Shown: positions 9,581 to 17,560 of the stretch, in pieces
Layout: each line of letters begins with the position of its first letter
Position numbering within the stretch: the first letter of the stretch is position 1
Assembly (NCBI GenBank): GCA_018436725.1
Contig: JAHDKT010000008.1
Span: 124,001 to 188,000, forward strand
DNA length: 64,000 bases
From: Synergistaceae bacterium
GTDB lineage: Bacteria; Synergistota; Synergistia; Synergistales; Aminobacteriaceae
Direction of reading: 5' to 3'
The notes under the pieces: generated by a model
Database searches by the model: none
Seen by the model: only the letters and a program-made list of their open reading frames with translations
Told to the model about the DNA's origin: nothing
Translations under genes and position numbers: made by a program

Positions 9581-10296
9581 TGAAGCTCCTTGAAATGAAC
9601 ACGATCGACTTTCAGGAGTACGTCGGGTCGAACGACGCCGTCATCATACCCAGCGGCGCGTTCGAGATCTGGGGGCCGCACCTTCCGGTCGGGGCGGATA
9701 CCATCATCGCCGAGGAAATCGCCAACCGCCTGGGGGATCGAATGGGATGGCTCGTCGGGCCGACTGTCTCGGTGGGGGATTCTCTCCTCTCCTGGGGGCC
9801 GGGGGCGGTGACCGTTCATCCGGACAATTTCAGAAACTATCTGGAAGACGTCTGTCTCAGCCTGGTCAATCACGGGATCAGGAGGTTCTGCTTCGTCAAT
9901 CCTCACGTCGGGAACGTGCCGCTGATAGGTCAGGTCGCCTGCGCGCTGAAAACGGAACACGGAGCGGAGTCGTGCGTCTTCGACTGGTGGCGTTTCATTC
10001 AACCGCTCTGCGCCGATATTCTCGACGGCGAGGGGATCATGGCCCACGGCCACGCGAGCGAGGCGGGGACGTCGCTCTTCCTCTACCTCCGTCCGGAGCT
10101 GGTCAAGAAGGAGAGGATGCTTCGGACCGAGCCGAAGAAGGTGAACGCGTTTCCGGACGTGCAGGTCTTCTGGTCCATCTCCGATTTGAGCGATACCGCG
10201 ATGATCGGGGACGCGACCAAGGCGAGCAGGGAGAAGGGGGAGAGAATCGTCGAAAAGGCGCTCGAACGGATGACGGATTTTCTGAAGCAGTGGTGA
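9580..10296 (+). CDS. Creatininase-family amidohydrolase
   Basis: A 238-aa protein of the creatininase/FAPy-deformylase family, metal-dependent hydrolases of cyclic or formyl amides. Family motifs are present but somewhat altered. FEIWGPHLPVGADTI matches the usual ExxGxHLPxxxD metal-binding segment, CFVNPHVGNVPL replaces the usual VNGHGGN, and ASEAGTS matches the distal acidic motif. The His in place of Gly within VNPHVGN may signal a different substrate. It starts on the last base of the preceding stop. It lies 82 nt before a TRAP transporter, so it may act on an imported compound; that is inference from position. Confidence 0.82.
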   Translation: MKLLEMNTIDFQEYVGSNDAVIIPSGAFEIWGPHLPVGADTIIAEEIANRLGDRMGWLVGPTVSVGDSLLSWGPGAVTVHPDNFRNYLEDVCLSLVNHGIRRFCFVNPHVGNVPLIGQVACALKTEHGAESCVFDWWRFIQPLCADILDGEGIMAHGHASEAGTSLFLYLRPELVKKERMLRTEPKKVNAFPDVQVFWSISDLSDTAMIGDATKASREKGERIVEKALERMTDFLKQW

Positions 10297-10378
10297 TTTT
10301 TCATTTTCGCCGGAGTCCTTTCCGGCGGGCGTTTCTGGTATCATATGTCCTGACAATCTTATGTGGAGGTGTTGTATT

Positions 10379-11356
10379 GTGAGGAAAATGGGCTTCGTTC
10401 TGCTGCTCGCGCTTTTTGCAATTTCGGGGATCGTCTCGCCGGCGGCGGCGCAGACGACGATCAAGATCGGTCACGTGCTCAACCAGGATCATTCGTGGAA
10501 TGTCTGCCTTCTCGGTTTCGCGGAGGAGGTCAAGTCGGAGACCGGAGGACGGGTGCTCATCGAGGTGTTCCCCGGCGCGCAGCTCGGCAACGAGAAGGAC
10601 GTGATCGAGGGGCTCGTGATGCAGACGATCGACGGAGGCCTGGTCGGCGGCGGTTCGTTCCAGTCCATCGAACCGAAGTTCGGCATCGAGGCGCTTCCGT
10701 ACGCATGGCCCTCGCACGAGGCGGCGTACAACGCGCTCGACGGGGAACTCGGGGCACACCTTCTCGCCATCCTGGAGAAACAGGGAGTCGTGGGGCTCGC
10801 CTGGTGGGAGAACGGTTTCCGCCACATGACGAACAATCAGCGCCCGATCCAGAAACCGGAGGATCTGAAGGGGCTGAAGATCCGCGTCACACCCGACAAG
10901 ATGCGCCTCGACACGTTCAACGCCCTCGGCGCGTCCCCTATGCCCATCAACTTCGGCGAACTCTACACGGCGCTGCAGCAGGGCGTGGTGGACGGTCAGG
11001 AGAATCCGTACGCCATCATCTTCTCCAGCTCTTTCTTCGAAGTGCAGAAATATCTTGCGCCGACGGGACACATCTGGGGTTCCGCGCTTCTTTGCGTGAA
11101 CAGCTCCGTCTGGGGAAAACTCTCGAAAGAGGATCGGGCCACGGTGATGCGGCTTGCCGCCAAGTGGCGCGACGAGCAGCGCCGCCAGACCTGCGAACAA
11201 GAGAACGAGTTCCTGGAGAAGCTGAAGGAGAAGGGAATGCAGGTCTCCGCGGTCGACAAGGAGGCCTTCCAGAAGGCCGTTCAGGGTGTCTGGGCGCAGT
11301 ACGAGGGCGTCTTCGGCAAGGAACTGATGGATCTCGTCCGGAAGTACGGGAAATAA
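10379..11356 (+). CDS. dctP: TRAP transporter solute-binding protein (DctP family)
   Basis: A 325-aa periplasmic receptor that captures a small carboxylate-type solute and delivers it to the DctQM membrane proteins. The signal peptide is FVLLLALFAISGIVSPAAA, with cleavage after PAAAQ. Family motifs are IKIGHVLNQDHSW, VFPGAQLGNEKDVIEG, KGLKIRVTPDK and LQQGVVDGQENP; the Arg of IRVT is the usual carboxylate-binding residue. The start is GTG 10379 with GGAGGT 8 nt upstream. It is first of three contiguous TRAP genes. The substrate cannot be read from sequence. Confidence 0.93.
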   Translation: MRKMGFVLLLALFAISGIVSPAAAQTTIKIGHVLNQDHSWNVCLLGFAEEVKSETGGRVLIEVFPGAQLGNEKDVIEGLVMQTIDGGLVGGGSFQSIEPKFGIEALPYAWPSHEAAYNALDGELGAHLLAILEKQGVVGLAWWENGFRHMTNNQRPIQKPEDLKGLKIRVTPDKMRLDTFNALGASPMPINFGELYTALQQGVVDGQENPYAIIFSSSFFEVQKYLAPTGHIWGSALLCVNSSVWGKLSKEDRATVMRLAAKWRDEQRRQTCEQENEFLEKLKEKGMQVSAVDKEAFQKAVQGVWAQYEGVFGKELMDLVRKYGK

Positions 11357-11362
11357 CGATCA

Positions 11363-11839
11363 ATGAGCGGCGAAAACAACGGCTTCCTCCGGAAAGTCTT
11401 CCGCGGACTCGACATCCTTTTGATCGCCATGATCGTGGCGGTCTTCGTCGAAGTGCTGCTGGAGGTGTTTTTCCGCTATGTTCTTCACAGACCGCTTTCG
11501 TGGGGAGGGGAGCTGTCCCAGACGATACTGGTCTGGATCACCTTTACGGGCGCGGCGGTGGCGCTGTTCAGAGGAGAGCACATGACGATCGATCTCCTTG
11601 TGCAGCGCCTTTCATCCGACCGGGTGAAACGAGGACTGCGCCTTTTTACCTTGCTTGTGCTCGGAGCGTTCCTCGTTCTGGGCGTCGATGCCGGGTGGAC
11701 GGTCGTTGTGCGGACCTGGAGGATGCGGACGACGGCGATGCAGATTCCCGCCGGTATTCTGTATCTTGCCTTCCCTGCCGGGTGCCTGCTGATGCTGCCG
11801 GTGGTCGTCCGGGACATTCTCGGGACGATCGGGAGGTAG
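11363..11839 (+). CDS. dctQ: TRAP transporter small membrane subunit (DctQ family)
   Basis: A 158-aa inner-membrane protein with four predicted helices. The family's early segment FVEVLLEVFFRYVLHRPLSWGGEL and later PAGILYLAFPAGCLLM are clear. It pairs with the large permease immediately downstream (7 nt gap) and the binding protein 6 nt upstream. Na+-driven uptake is known for the family. Confidence 0.92.
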   Translation: MSGENNGFLRKVFRGLDILLIAMIVAVFVEVLLEVFFRYVLHRPLSWGGELSQTILVWITFTGAAVALFRGEHMTIDLLVQRLSSDRVKRGLRLFTLLVLGAFLVLGVDAGWTVVVRTWRMRTTAMQIPAGILYLAFPAGCLLMLPVVVRDILGTIGR

Positions 11840-11846
11840 GGCGGCT

Positions 11847-13124
11847 ATGCTGACGCTTCTCGGAGTTCTTTTCGGCGGTATTTTCATCGGCATTCCCATC
11901 GCTTTTTCGATCGCCGTCTCGGGGATGGCCTATCTTCTCTTCGAGTCAACCGTTCCGCTGCTGGTGGTAGCGCAGCGGATGGTCGTCGGCGTCGACTCCT
12001 TCACGCTGCTTGCCATCCCTCTCTTCGTCCTCGCCGGAGCGTTGATGGCCGAAGGGGACATCACCCCCAGGATCATGCGCTTCGCATCGAGTATGGTGGG
12101 GCATATTCCCGGAGGGCTGGCGATGGTGATGGTGGTGTCGTGCATGCTCTTCGGCGCGATATCGGGGTCCGGCGTGGCCGATGTCGTCGCCATAGGCTCC
12201 ATTCTGCTTCCCGCCATGAAGCAGCAGGGGTACAAACAGCCGTTCAGCGCGGCGCTTTTAGGCTGTTCGGGCGCGCTCGGAACGATCATTCCTCCGAGCA
12301 TCGTCATGGTCGTCCTCGGCGTGAGCATGGGGACGTCGATCGGCAAGCTCTTCCTCGGCGGGGTCGTCCCGGGTATCTTGACAGGTCTCGGACTCATGGT
12401 CACTTCGTACTTCATCTCGCTGCGCGAAGACTACCCGAGGCTGGAGAAGGCGCCGTGGAGCGAGGTCTTCGAGTCCTTCAGGGCTGCGATCCTGCCGCTG
12501 CTCACACCGGCGATCATCATCGGCGGCATACTGAAGGGAATCTTCACGGCGACGGAGGCCGGCGGAGTCGCAGCCTTCTACGCCCTGCTCCTCTCCATGT
12601 TCGTCTACAGAAAACTGACGTGGCGGCGCTTTTTCGAGATCTGCCTCGAGACTGCGCGGACGAGCGCCGTGGTGCTCTTCCTGATCGCGGCGGCAAGCCT
12701 CTTCGGCTGGGTCCTGGCCGCCGAGAACATCCCGCAGATGGTGGCGAACGCGATGCTCTCCGTTTCGACGAACTACTGGATGGTTCTCCTGATGTTCAAC
12801 GCCCTGCTGCTGCTGCTTGGAATGTTCATGGAGACCATCGCCATCGTGCTCATCGTCGTCCCGATCTTCTCCCCCATACTGACGCAGATGGGCGTCGATC
12901 CGGTGCATCTGGGGGTCATGGTCTGCGTCAACCTCGCCATCGGGGCGAACACGCCGCCCCTTGGAGTCGACCTGCTGGCCGCGTGCAAGGTGGCGGATAT
13001 CCCGTACGATTCGTCGTTCCGGTACCTTCTGCCCTTCGTGGGCTCCATGATTTTGGCGCTTGTGCTGATCATCGCCTTCCCGGCGATAGTGACGTTCCTG
13101 CCGAAGCTGCTGATGGGAGGGTAA
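11847..13124 (+). CDS. dctM: TRAP transporter large permease (DctM family)
   Basis: A 425-aa inner-membrane permease with about 12 hydrophobic helices, the usual length. Recognisable family segments are LAIPLFVLAGALMAEGD, CMLFGAISGSGVADVVAIGS, GCSGALGTIIPPSIVMVVLG and GIFTATEAGGVAAFYALLL. The start has GGGAGGTAGGG upstream. It closes the transporter operon and is followed by a strong terminator 30 nt downstream. Confidence 0.94.
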   Translation: MLTLLGVLFGGIFIGIPIAFSIAVSGMAYLLFESTVPLLVVAQRMVVGVDSFTLLAIPLFVLAGALMAEGDITPRIMRFASSMVGHIPGGLAMVMVVSCMLFGAISGSGVADVVAIGSILLPAMKQQGYKQPFSAALLGCSGALGTIIPPSIVMVVLGVSMGTSIGKLFLGGVVPGILTGLGLMVTSYFISLREDYPRLEKAPWSEVFESFRAAILPLLTPAIIIGGILKGIFTATEAGGVAAFYALLLSMFVYRKLTWRRFFEICLETARTSAVVLFLIAAASLFGWVLAAENIPQMVANAMLSVSTNYWMVLLMFNALLLLLGMFMETIAIVLIVVPIFSPILTQMGVDPVHLGVMVCVNLAIGANTPPLGVDLLAACKVADIPYDSSFRYLLPFVGSMILALVLIIAFPAIVTFLPKLLMGG

Positions 13125-13153
13125 GACGCCTGTCGCCCCGAGAATATTCTCTG

Positions 13154-13196
13154 CAAGGGGAAGGGACCCTCCTTGAGGCGCCCTTCCCCTTGTTTT
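13154..13196 (+). terminator. Rho-independent terminator after the first TRAP operon
   Basis: A perfect 12-bp stem CAAGGGGAAGGG (13154-13165) / CCCTTCCCCTTG (13181-13192), with a 15-nt loop, is followed by TTTT. Confidence 0.85.
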
Positions 13197-13636
13197 GAAA
13201 AGTAGACTTTTTGCTCTTCCCTTTGTTTTCCGAGAGGGGTACTAAAGTCTCTTCCGCGCTTCTTGCACCTGCATCGAGTTTTTCTGGTGATTTCCCCGAA
13301 GGAAACGCCTCACTGGAAAATGAGACCTCTTATGATTGATAGATGAGTCTTGAGTCCTTCCGTTCATGCTCCTCAAAAACCCTGTTTCCTGATATATTGT
13401 GTTCTATGTAATATTTTTTCCCTTGTTTCGCAGGCATAAGTTCGACAAAGAGCTTCTCGACGACGTATCCTGTCTCCTCCTCTTAGTATCGCGTATCGAG
13501 GAGCGTGTTTCTTCGAACGAAGAGCAGAGTGTGAAGAGGAGTCGAAGATACTTCATCCTGTTTCCTCTTCGCCGTCTCAGCCGGGAAGAATCTAGTGCTC
13601 CGGGTGAATGTGATTACCGGAAGGGTGGGATGCCTC
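13197..13636 (+). other. Gene-free structured leader upstream of a 69-aa gene
   Basis: No convincing reading frame is seen. The first 200 nt are AT-rich around 13385-13425. Between 13477 and 13570 three segments compete for pairing. CTCCTCTT (13477-13484) can pair with AAGAGGAG (13534-13541). The same middle segment, as GAAGAGGA (13533-13540), can pair with TCCTCTTC (13563-13570). Mutually exclusive pairings like these are typical of regulatory leaders. The ligand or signal is unknown. Confidence 0.35.
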
Positions 13637-13846
13637 ATGAAAGATTTGCACGGAAAAAAGAGGGAAGAGTTTTTACAAAGTCTTTCTCCCGCTGCACGAA
13701 AACTGGCGCTGGAGGTGGAGCGCCTGAAAGCGCGCTTCTCGGGCGGAACCCAGCCTGAGAGTACGGGGAGCCTGACCTCGATGGGCTTCGTGGATCTGGA
13801 ACATTTCCTTCGGAAGAAGTCTTCACGTAAAAAAAAGAAGTCGTAG
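13637..13846 (+). CDS. Small basic hypothetical protein (69 aa)
   Basis: The product starts MKDLHGKKREEFLQSLSPAA, is strongly charged, has no membrane segment, and ends in a lysine-rich tail (KKSSRKKKKS). The ATG at 13637 has GGAAGGGTGGG about 7 nt upstream. No family is recognised. A basic tail fits nucleic-acid binding, but that is only a guess. The unusually long, structured 5' region suggests regulated expression. It could also be a fortuitous frame, so confidence is moderate. Confidence 0.5.
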   Translation: MKDLHGKKREEFLQSLSPAARKLALEVERLKARFSGGTQPESTGSLTSMGFVDLEHFLRKKSSRKKKKS

Positions 13847-14057
13847 CGAACCGACTCCTCCCGCCCGCTGGGGAAAATGCTGACGCAGGCCGTCAAACGC
13901 TTCATTTCCCGCATCCCTTTTTTTTGAACACCGCAAGACGTTTTTCCCATGTCGTCGTACAATAGAGTGCGAACGGTTTTCTTCGCCGTCCGTATATCGT
14001 ATTGTTGTACTTTCCGCGGAGCTTTCGAAAGGACTATCGTCTGAAAGGGGTTTATGA

Positions 14058-14321
14058 ATGAAATACCTGTTCTATGCTTTCGCGCTCGTCAATCTCTTCG
14101 GTCTTCTGATCATGTGGTGGGACAAGCTGCGCGCCGGACGGCAAGGAGCGCGCAGGGTTCCGGAGAAAACGCTCTTTCTGATTGCTCTCTGCGGAGGATC
14201 GCTCGGCTGCTGGGCGGGGATGTATCTATTCCGGCACAAAACGCAGCATCTGACGTTCACTGTAGGAATTCCCTTGATCATTGCGATGCAGACGGCGGTT
14301 ACGGTCTATTTCATGCTATAG
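14058..14321 (+). CDS. DUF1294 family membrane protein
   Basis: An 87-aa integral membrane protein with three hydrophobic helices. It matches the DUF1294 pattern: N-terminal helix FALVNLFGLLIMWWDK, then the conserved basic loop KLRAGRQGARRVPEKTL, then GGSLGCWAGMYLFRHKTQH. Its function is unknown. The start has GAAAGGGG upstream. It stands alone between a tiny gene and an MBL hydrolase on the same strand. Confidence 0.88.
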   Translation: MKYLFYAFALVNLFGLLIMWWDKLRAGRQGARRVPEKTLFLIALCGGSLGCWAGMYLFRHKTQHLTFTVGIPLIIAMQTAVTVYFML

Positions 14322-14410
14322 GGGAACGATATCCTTCTTCTTGCGGAGGCGGGAAGGCCCTTATTCGTGTATAATTCTCCTTCATTTCCAAAGAAGAGGA
14401 GTGATTCCAC

Positions 14411-15166
14411 ATGAAACTTCTTATCATCGCGTTGCTGGCCCTTGCCGGTCTCGGGTTTTTCCTGTTTCATGCGGCGGAAGCCGCGCTGCAGTTCGAGGAG
14501 GATGTTTTCGCTACTTCCGCCGGGGAACTGAAGATTACCTTCGTCGGGCACGGTACCCTGATTTTCTCCTTTAACGGCAAAGTCCTCCACATCGACCCCT
14601 ACAGCAAGGTGGCCGACTATTCCCTGCTTCCGAAAGCGGACGGCGTACTCATCACGCACGAACATCAGGATCACTTGGACAAGGCCGCTCTGGAGCATAT
14701 TCTGACGCCTGAAACGGATATCGTGCTCAACGCGAAGAGCGCGGAGATACTCGGACGCGGGAGGGTGCTTAGGAACGGCGAATCCGCGCAGCTCCTCGGG
14801 ATCACGGTCGAGGCCGTGCCCGCCTATAACATCGTCCACAAGAGAGATACCGGACAGCCCTTCCATCCGAAAGGGGAGCACAACGGCTATATCCTTGTCT
14901 TCGGCGACACGCGAATCTATGTGGCGGGCGACACGGAAAACACGCCCGAGATGAAAGCGCTGGAGGACATCGACGTCGCCTTCCTGCCGATGAACCTCCC
15001 CTTCACCATGACGCCGGAGATGGTTGCCGACGCGGCCCTCGCCTTCAGGCCGAAGGTGCTCTACCCGTACCACATGGGGCAGATGGACGAGGAGCGACCG
15101 GCGAAGCTGGCGGAACTGCTCAAAGGGAGCGGAATCGATCTTCGTATCAGGAAGATGGGGCGCTGA
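14411..15166 (+). CDS. MBL-fold metallo-hydrolase, exported or anchored
   Basis: A 251-aa metallo-beta-lactamase-fold hydrolase of the UlaG/UPF0173-like branch. An N-terminal hydrophobic segment (LLIIALLALAGLGFFLF) suggests anchoring or export, unusual for this mostly cytoplasmic branch. The metal motif HEHQDHLDK gives HxHxDH at about residues 84-89. Later ligand segments are VYVAGDTENTPEM and YPYHMGQMD. The substrate is unknown. A TATAAT -10 at 14370-14375 lies 36 nt upstream and AAGAGGAG precedes the ATG. Confidence 0.85.
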   Translation: MKLLIIALLALAGLGFFLFHAAEAALQFEEDVFATSAGELKITFVGHGTLIFSFNGKVLHIDPYSKVADYSLLPKADGVLITHEHQDHLDKAALEHILTPETDIVLNAKSAEILGRGRVLRNGESAQLLGITVEAVPAYNIVHKRDTGQPFHPKGEHNGYILVFGDTRIYVAGDTENTPEMKALEDIDVAFLPMNLPFTMTPEMVADAALAFRPKVLYPYHMGQMDEERPAKLAELLKGSGIDLRIRKMGR

Positions 15167-15182
15167 CCGAAACAGACTAAGA

Positions 15183-15212
15183 AAAGCGGAGGGGGTTCGC
15201 CCCTCCGCTTCT
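15183..15212. terminator. Terminator hairpin between convergent genes
   Basis: An 11-bp stem AAGCGGAGGGG / CCCCTCCGCTT with a short GTTCG-type loop lies in the 64 nt between the MBL gene and the convergent galM. It is likely used in both directions. Confidence 0.75.
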
Positions 15213-15230
15213 TAAATCAACGGTTTTCAC

Positions 15231-16316
15231 TCAACGTTCCGAGCGTGCGCGGATAAACCGGAACTCGGTTTGCGTACGGTACACCTCTCCGGGAAAGAGA
15301 ACGGGCTGCGGCAGGTCCGAAAGCGCCGCGGCGTTGGGGTACCACTGCGTTTCGAGCGCGAGCGCCATGCCCGGCGCTCCGCGTCTGCCGCCGGAGAAGC
15401 GTTGGGCCGGGCTCAGCGACCCGCCGGTGTAGAGGACGCAGGCCGGCTGGTCGGTGAAGACCTCCATAAGGCGGCCGCTTCCGGGGTGTTCGAGGACGAT
15501 GTCCGGCGTCCTGCAGTCGCCGGGGGAGTTGAGCAGAAACGAATGGTCGTATCCGTTGCCGAGCGCGATCTGAAGATTCTTCGCCCATTGCGCGTGTTCC
15601 GGGGAGCGGGGAGCCCTGAAGTCGAATGGAGTTCCGTCGACAGGAAGTGGAATGCAGGGGAGATGCCGCTCGTCGAGCGGCATAAAACGGTCGGCGTCGA
15701 GCGCCAGACGGTGCCCTGCGATGGATTCGCAGTGCGGGCCTCCAAGGTTGAAATACCCGTGAAAGGCGGGAGCCAGCAGCGTCGGCGAGGTTGCCTCGGC
15801 CTCCCAGGAGATCGTCAGAGAGTGCGCGGAAAGGGTGTAGACGGCCGCGATGTCGAGCGCGCCGGGGAAGCCCCACTGGCCCGGGCGGGTCGAGAGATGA
15901 AAACGAACGCCCGCCGTTTCTTCTGTAACGAACGTCTTGCCGCTCCAGACGGAACGGGAGAATCCCGTCGAACCGCTGTGCAGGCAGGATGTGCCGTCGT
16001 TGGCCTCCAGCGCGTACAGCCGCCCCTCCAGCTCGAACGCGGCGTGTGCGATGCGGCCGGCCACCGGGCCGCAGAGCACGCCGCACCAGCATGTGTCTTC
16101 CTCGTATCCGGCAAGGTCGTCGTAGGAGAGAAAGATATTCTCCCCCGCGCCGTCGCGGCCGGGGACCTCCAGCGACTGGACGGCCGCTCCGTAGTCGATG
16201 CAGCGCAGTTCCAGATCGCCGTTTCTCGCAGTGTGCAGAAAAACCTTCTCCCCCGACCGCGTTTCGCCGAAAGGAACCGAATCGGCGGAAGGGCCGGGGG
16301 AACGATGTTCGCTCAT
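15231..16316 (-). CDS. galM: Aldose 1-epimerase (galactose mutarotase)
   Basis: A 361-aa cytoplasmic enzyme that interconverts alpha and beta anomers of aldoses. Family motifs are DYGAAVQSLEVPGRDG near the N-terminus, CGPVAGRIAHAAFELEG, HSGSTGFSRSVW, FHGYFNLGG (the His is catalytic) and ALETQWYPNA (the Glu is the catalytic base). The ATG at 16316 has GGAGGA 6 nt upstream. It lies just downstream of a multiple-sugar ABC transporter on the same strand, separated by a terminator hairpin. This supports a role in processing imported aldoses. Confidence 0.93.
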   Translation of the reverse strand: MSEHRSPGPSADSVPFGETRSGEKVFLHTARNGDLELRCIDYGAAVQSLEVPGRDGAGENIFLSYDDLAGYEEDTCWCGVLCGPVAGRIAHAAFELEGRLYALEANDGTSCLHSGSTGFSRSVWSGKTFVTEETAGVRFHLSTRPGQWGFPGALDIAAVYTLSAHSLTISWEAEATSPTLLAPAFHGYFNLGGPHCESIAGHRLALDADRFMPLDERHLPCIPLPVDGTPFDFRAPRSPEHAQWAKNLQIALGNGYDHSFLLNSPGDCRTPDIVLEHPGSGRLMEVFTDQPACVLYTGGSLSPAQRFSGGRRGAPGMALALETQWYPNAAALSDLPQPVLFPGEVYRTQTEFRFIRARSER

Positions 16317-16338
16317 GAAGAGTCCTCCTTCACAATCG

Positions 16339-16383
16339 GAAAAAAGCGGCCCGGTTCGCCCCGAAAAAGGGGGGCCGGGCCGA
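16339..16383 (-). terminator. Terminator after the sugar ABC transporter operon
   Basis: A long GC-rich hairpin (CGGCCCGG..CCCC with GGGG..CCGGGCCG) has a short A-rich loop. Read on the minus strand it is followed by six T. It separates the permease gene from galM; some readthrough may feed galM. Confidence 0.8.
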
Positions 16384-16393
16384 TGTCCTTGCG

Positions 16394-17560
16394 TTACTTC
16401 GCGGTTTTCTTCTTCGTGTAGACGTCGAAGGCGACTGCGGCCAGGAGGACGAGCCCCTTGACCACCTGCTGCCAGTCGATGGAGACGCCGACGATGGACA
16501 TGCCGTTGTTGAGCACCCCCATGATCAGGCCGCCGATGATGGCGCCCGTGACGGTGCCGATTCCCCCCGAGGCCGAGGCGCCGCCGATGAAGCACGCGCC
16601 GATGGCGTCAAGCTCGAAGTTGACCCCCGCGACGGGAGACGCCGCGTTGAGACGCCCCATGAAGGCGAGTCCCGCGACGGCCGCCATCAGTCCCATGTTC
16701 GCATAGACGAGGAAAAAAACTTTGTTCGTGTCGATTCCGGAGAGCTTTGCAGCCTTTTCGTTGCCCCCGAACGCGTATACGTGGCGTCCGAAGACGGTCT
16801 TCCTGGTGATGAAGCTGTAGATGAGGACGAGCGCTCCGAGGAGTACCAGCACCATCGGGATTCCCCGGTGCCGGGCAAGCTGGTAGGTGAACGCTGTGAC
16901 GACCGAGGCGATGAGCAGGATTTTCAGCATCCAGAAGGGAAGCGGGGCCACCTCGAATCCATAGGCTTGCTTGTTCCTCCGGTCGCGCAGTTCGAAAAAG
17001 GCGAATGCCAGCAGAAGAGCGCCGACGATCGCCAGCGCGGTATGGTTCAGTCCCTCGCCTCCCAGAACGTCGGGGATGAAAGTGGTGAAAAGCGTCCGGA
17101 AGAGATCGGGCATGGGAGCGAGCGTCTGCCCCTTCAGCATGACCAGCGTGAGGCCTCTGAAGCAGAGCATCCCCGCGAGGGTGACGATGAATGCGGGAAT
17201 GCGGAAGTAGGCGATCCAGAAGCCTTGCCAGCATCCGATGAGGACGCCCAATGCGAGGCAGACGAGGATCGAGGGGATGACCGGCCACTTCCAGACCGTC
17301 ATCAGCGTGCCGCCGACGGCGCCCACGAACGCCGCCACCGAGCCGACGGAGAGATCGATATTCCCCGTGAGAATGCAGAGCAACATGCCGATCGCCAGGA
17401 TGAGGATGTAGCCGTTCTGCTGGATGATGTTCGTTAAATTGAGCGGACGGAGCAGCACTCCGTCCGTGAGATACTGGAACAGAAGCACGATGAAGAGCAG
17501 CGCCACCATCATCGCGTATTGCCGGATGTTCATCATGAACATCTCTTTCAGCTTCCGCAT
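16394..17560 (-). CDS. gguB: Multiple-monosaccharide ABC transporter permease (GguB/XylH type)
   Basis: A 388-aa inner-membrane permease of the BPD_transp_2 family with about ten helices. The signature GNIDLSVGSVAAFVG (residues about 68-82) and the late GCFIGGASASGGIGTVTG-type segment are both present. The length and inserted middle region match the XylH/GguB branch. The ATG overlaps the last base of the ATPase stop, and GGAGGT lies 6 nt upstream, so translation is coupled. The neighbours are its ATPase and a ChvE-like receptor, which sets the assignment. Confidence 0.92.
   Translation of the reverse strand: MRKLKEMFMMNIRQYAMMVALLFIVLLFQYLTDGVLLRPLNLTNIIQQNGYILILAIGMLLCILTGNIDLSVGSVAAFVGAVGGTLMTVWKWPVIPSILVCLALGVLIGCWQGFWIAYFRIPAFIVTLAGMLCFRGLTLVMLKGQTLAPMPDLFRTLFTTFIPDVLGGEGLNHTALAIVGALLLAFAFFELRDRRNKQAYGFEVAPLPFWMLKILLIASVVTAFTYQLARHRGIPMVLVLLGALVLIYSFITRKTVFGRHVYAFGGNEKAAKLSGIDTNKVFFLVYANMGLMAAVAGLAFMGRLNAASPVAGVNFELDAIGACFIGGASASGGIGTVTGAIIGGLIMGVLNNGMSIVGVSIDWQQVVKGLVLLAAVAFDVYTKKKTAK

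Noticed and set aside
13483..13962. 159-codon minus-strand frame in the 13.4-13.9 kb region
   Set aside because: No ribosome-binding site or motif; the small plus-strand gene with a site is the better candidate.
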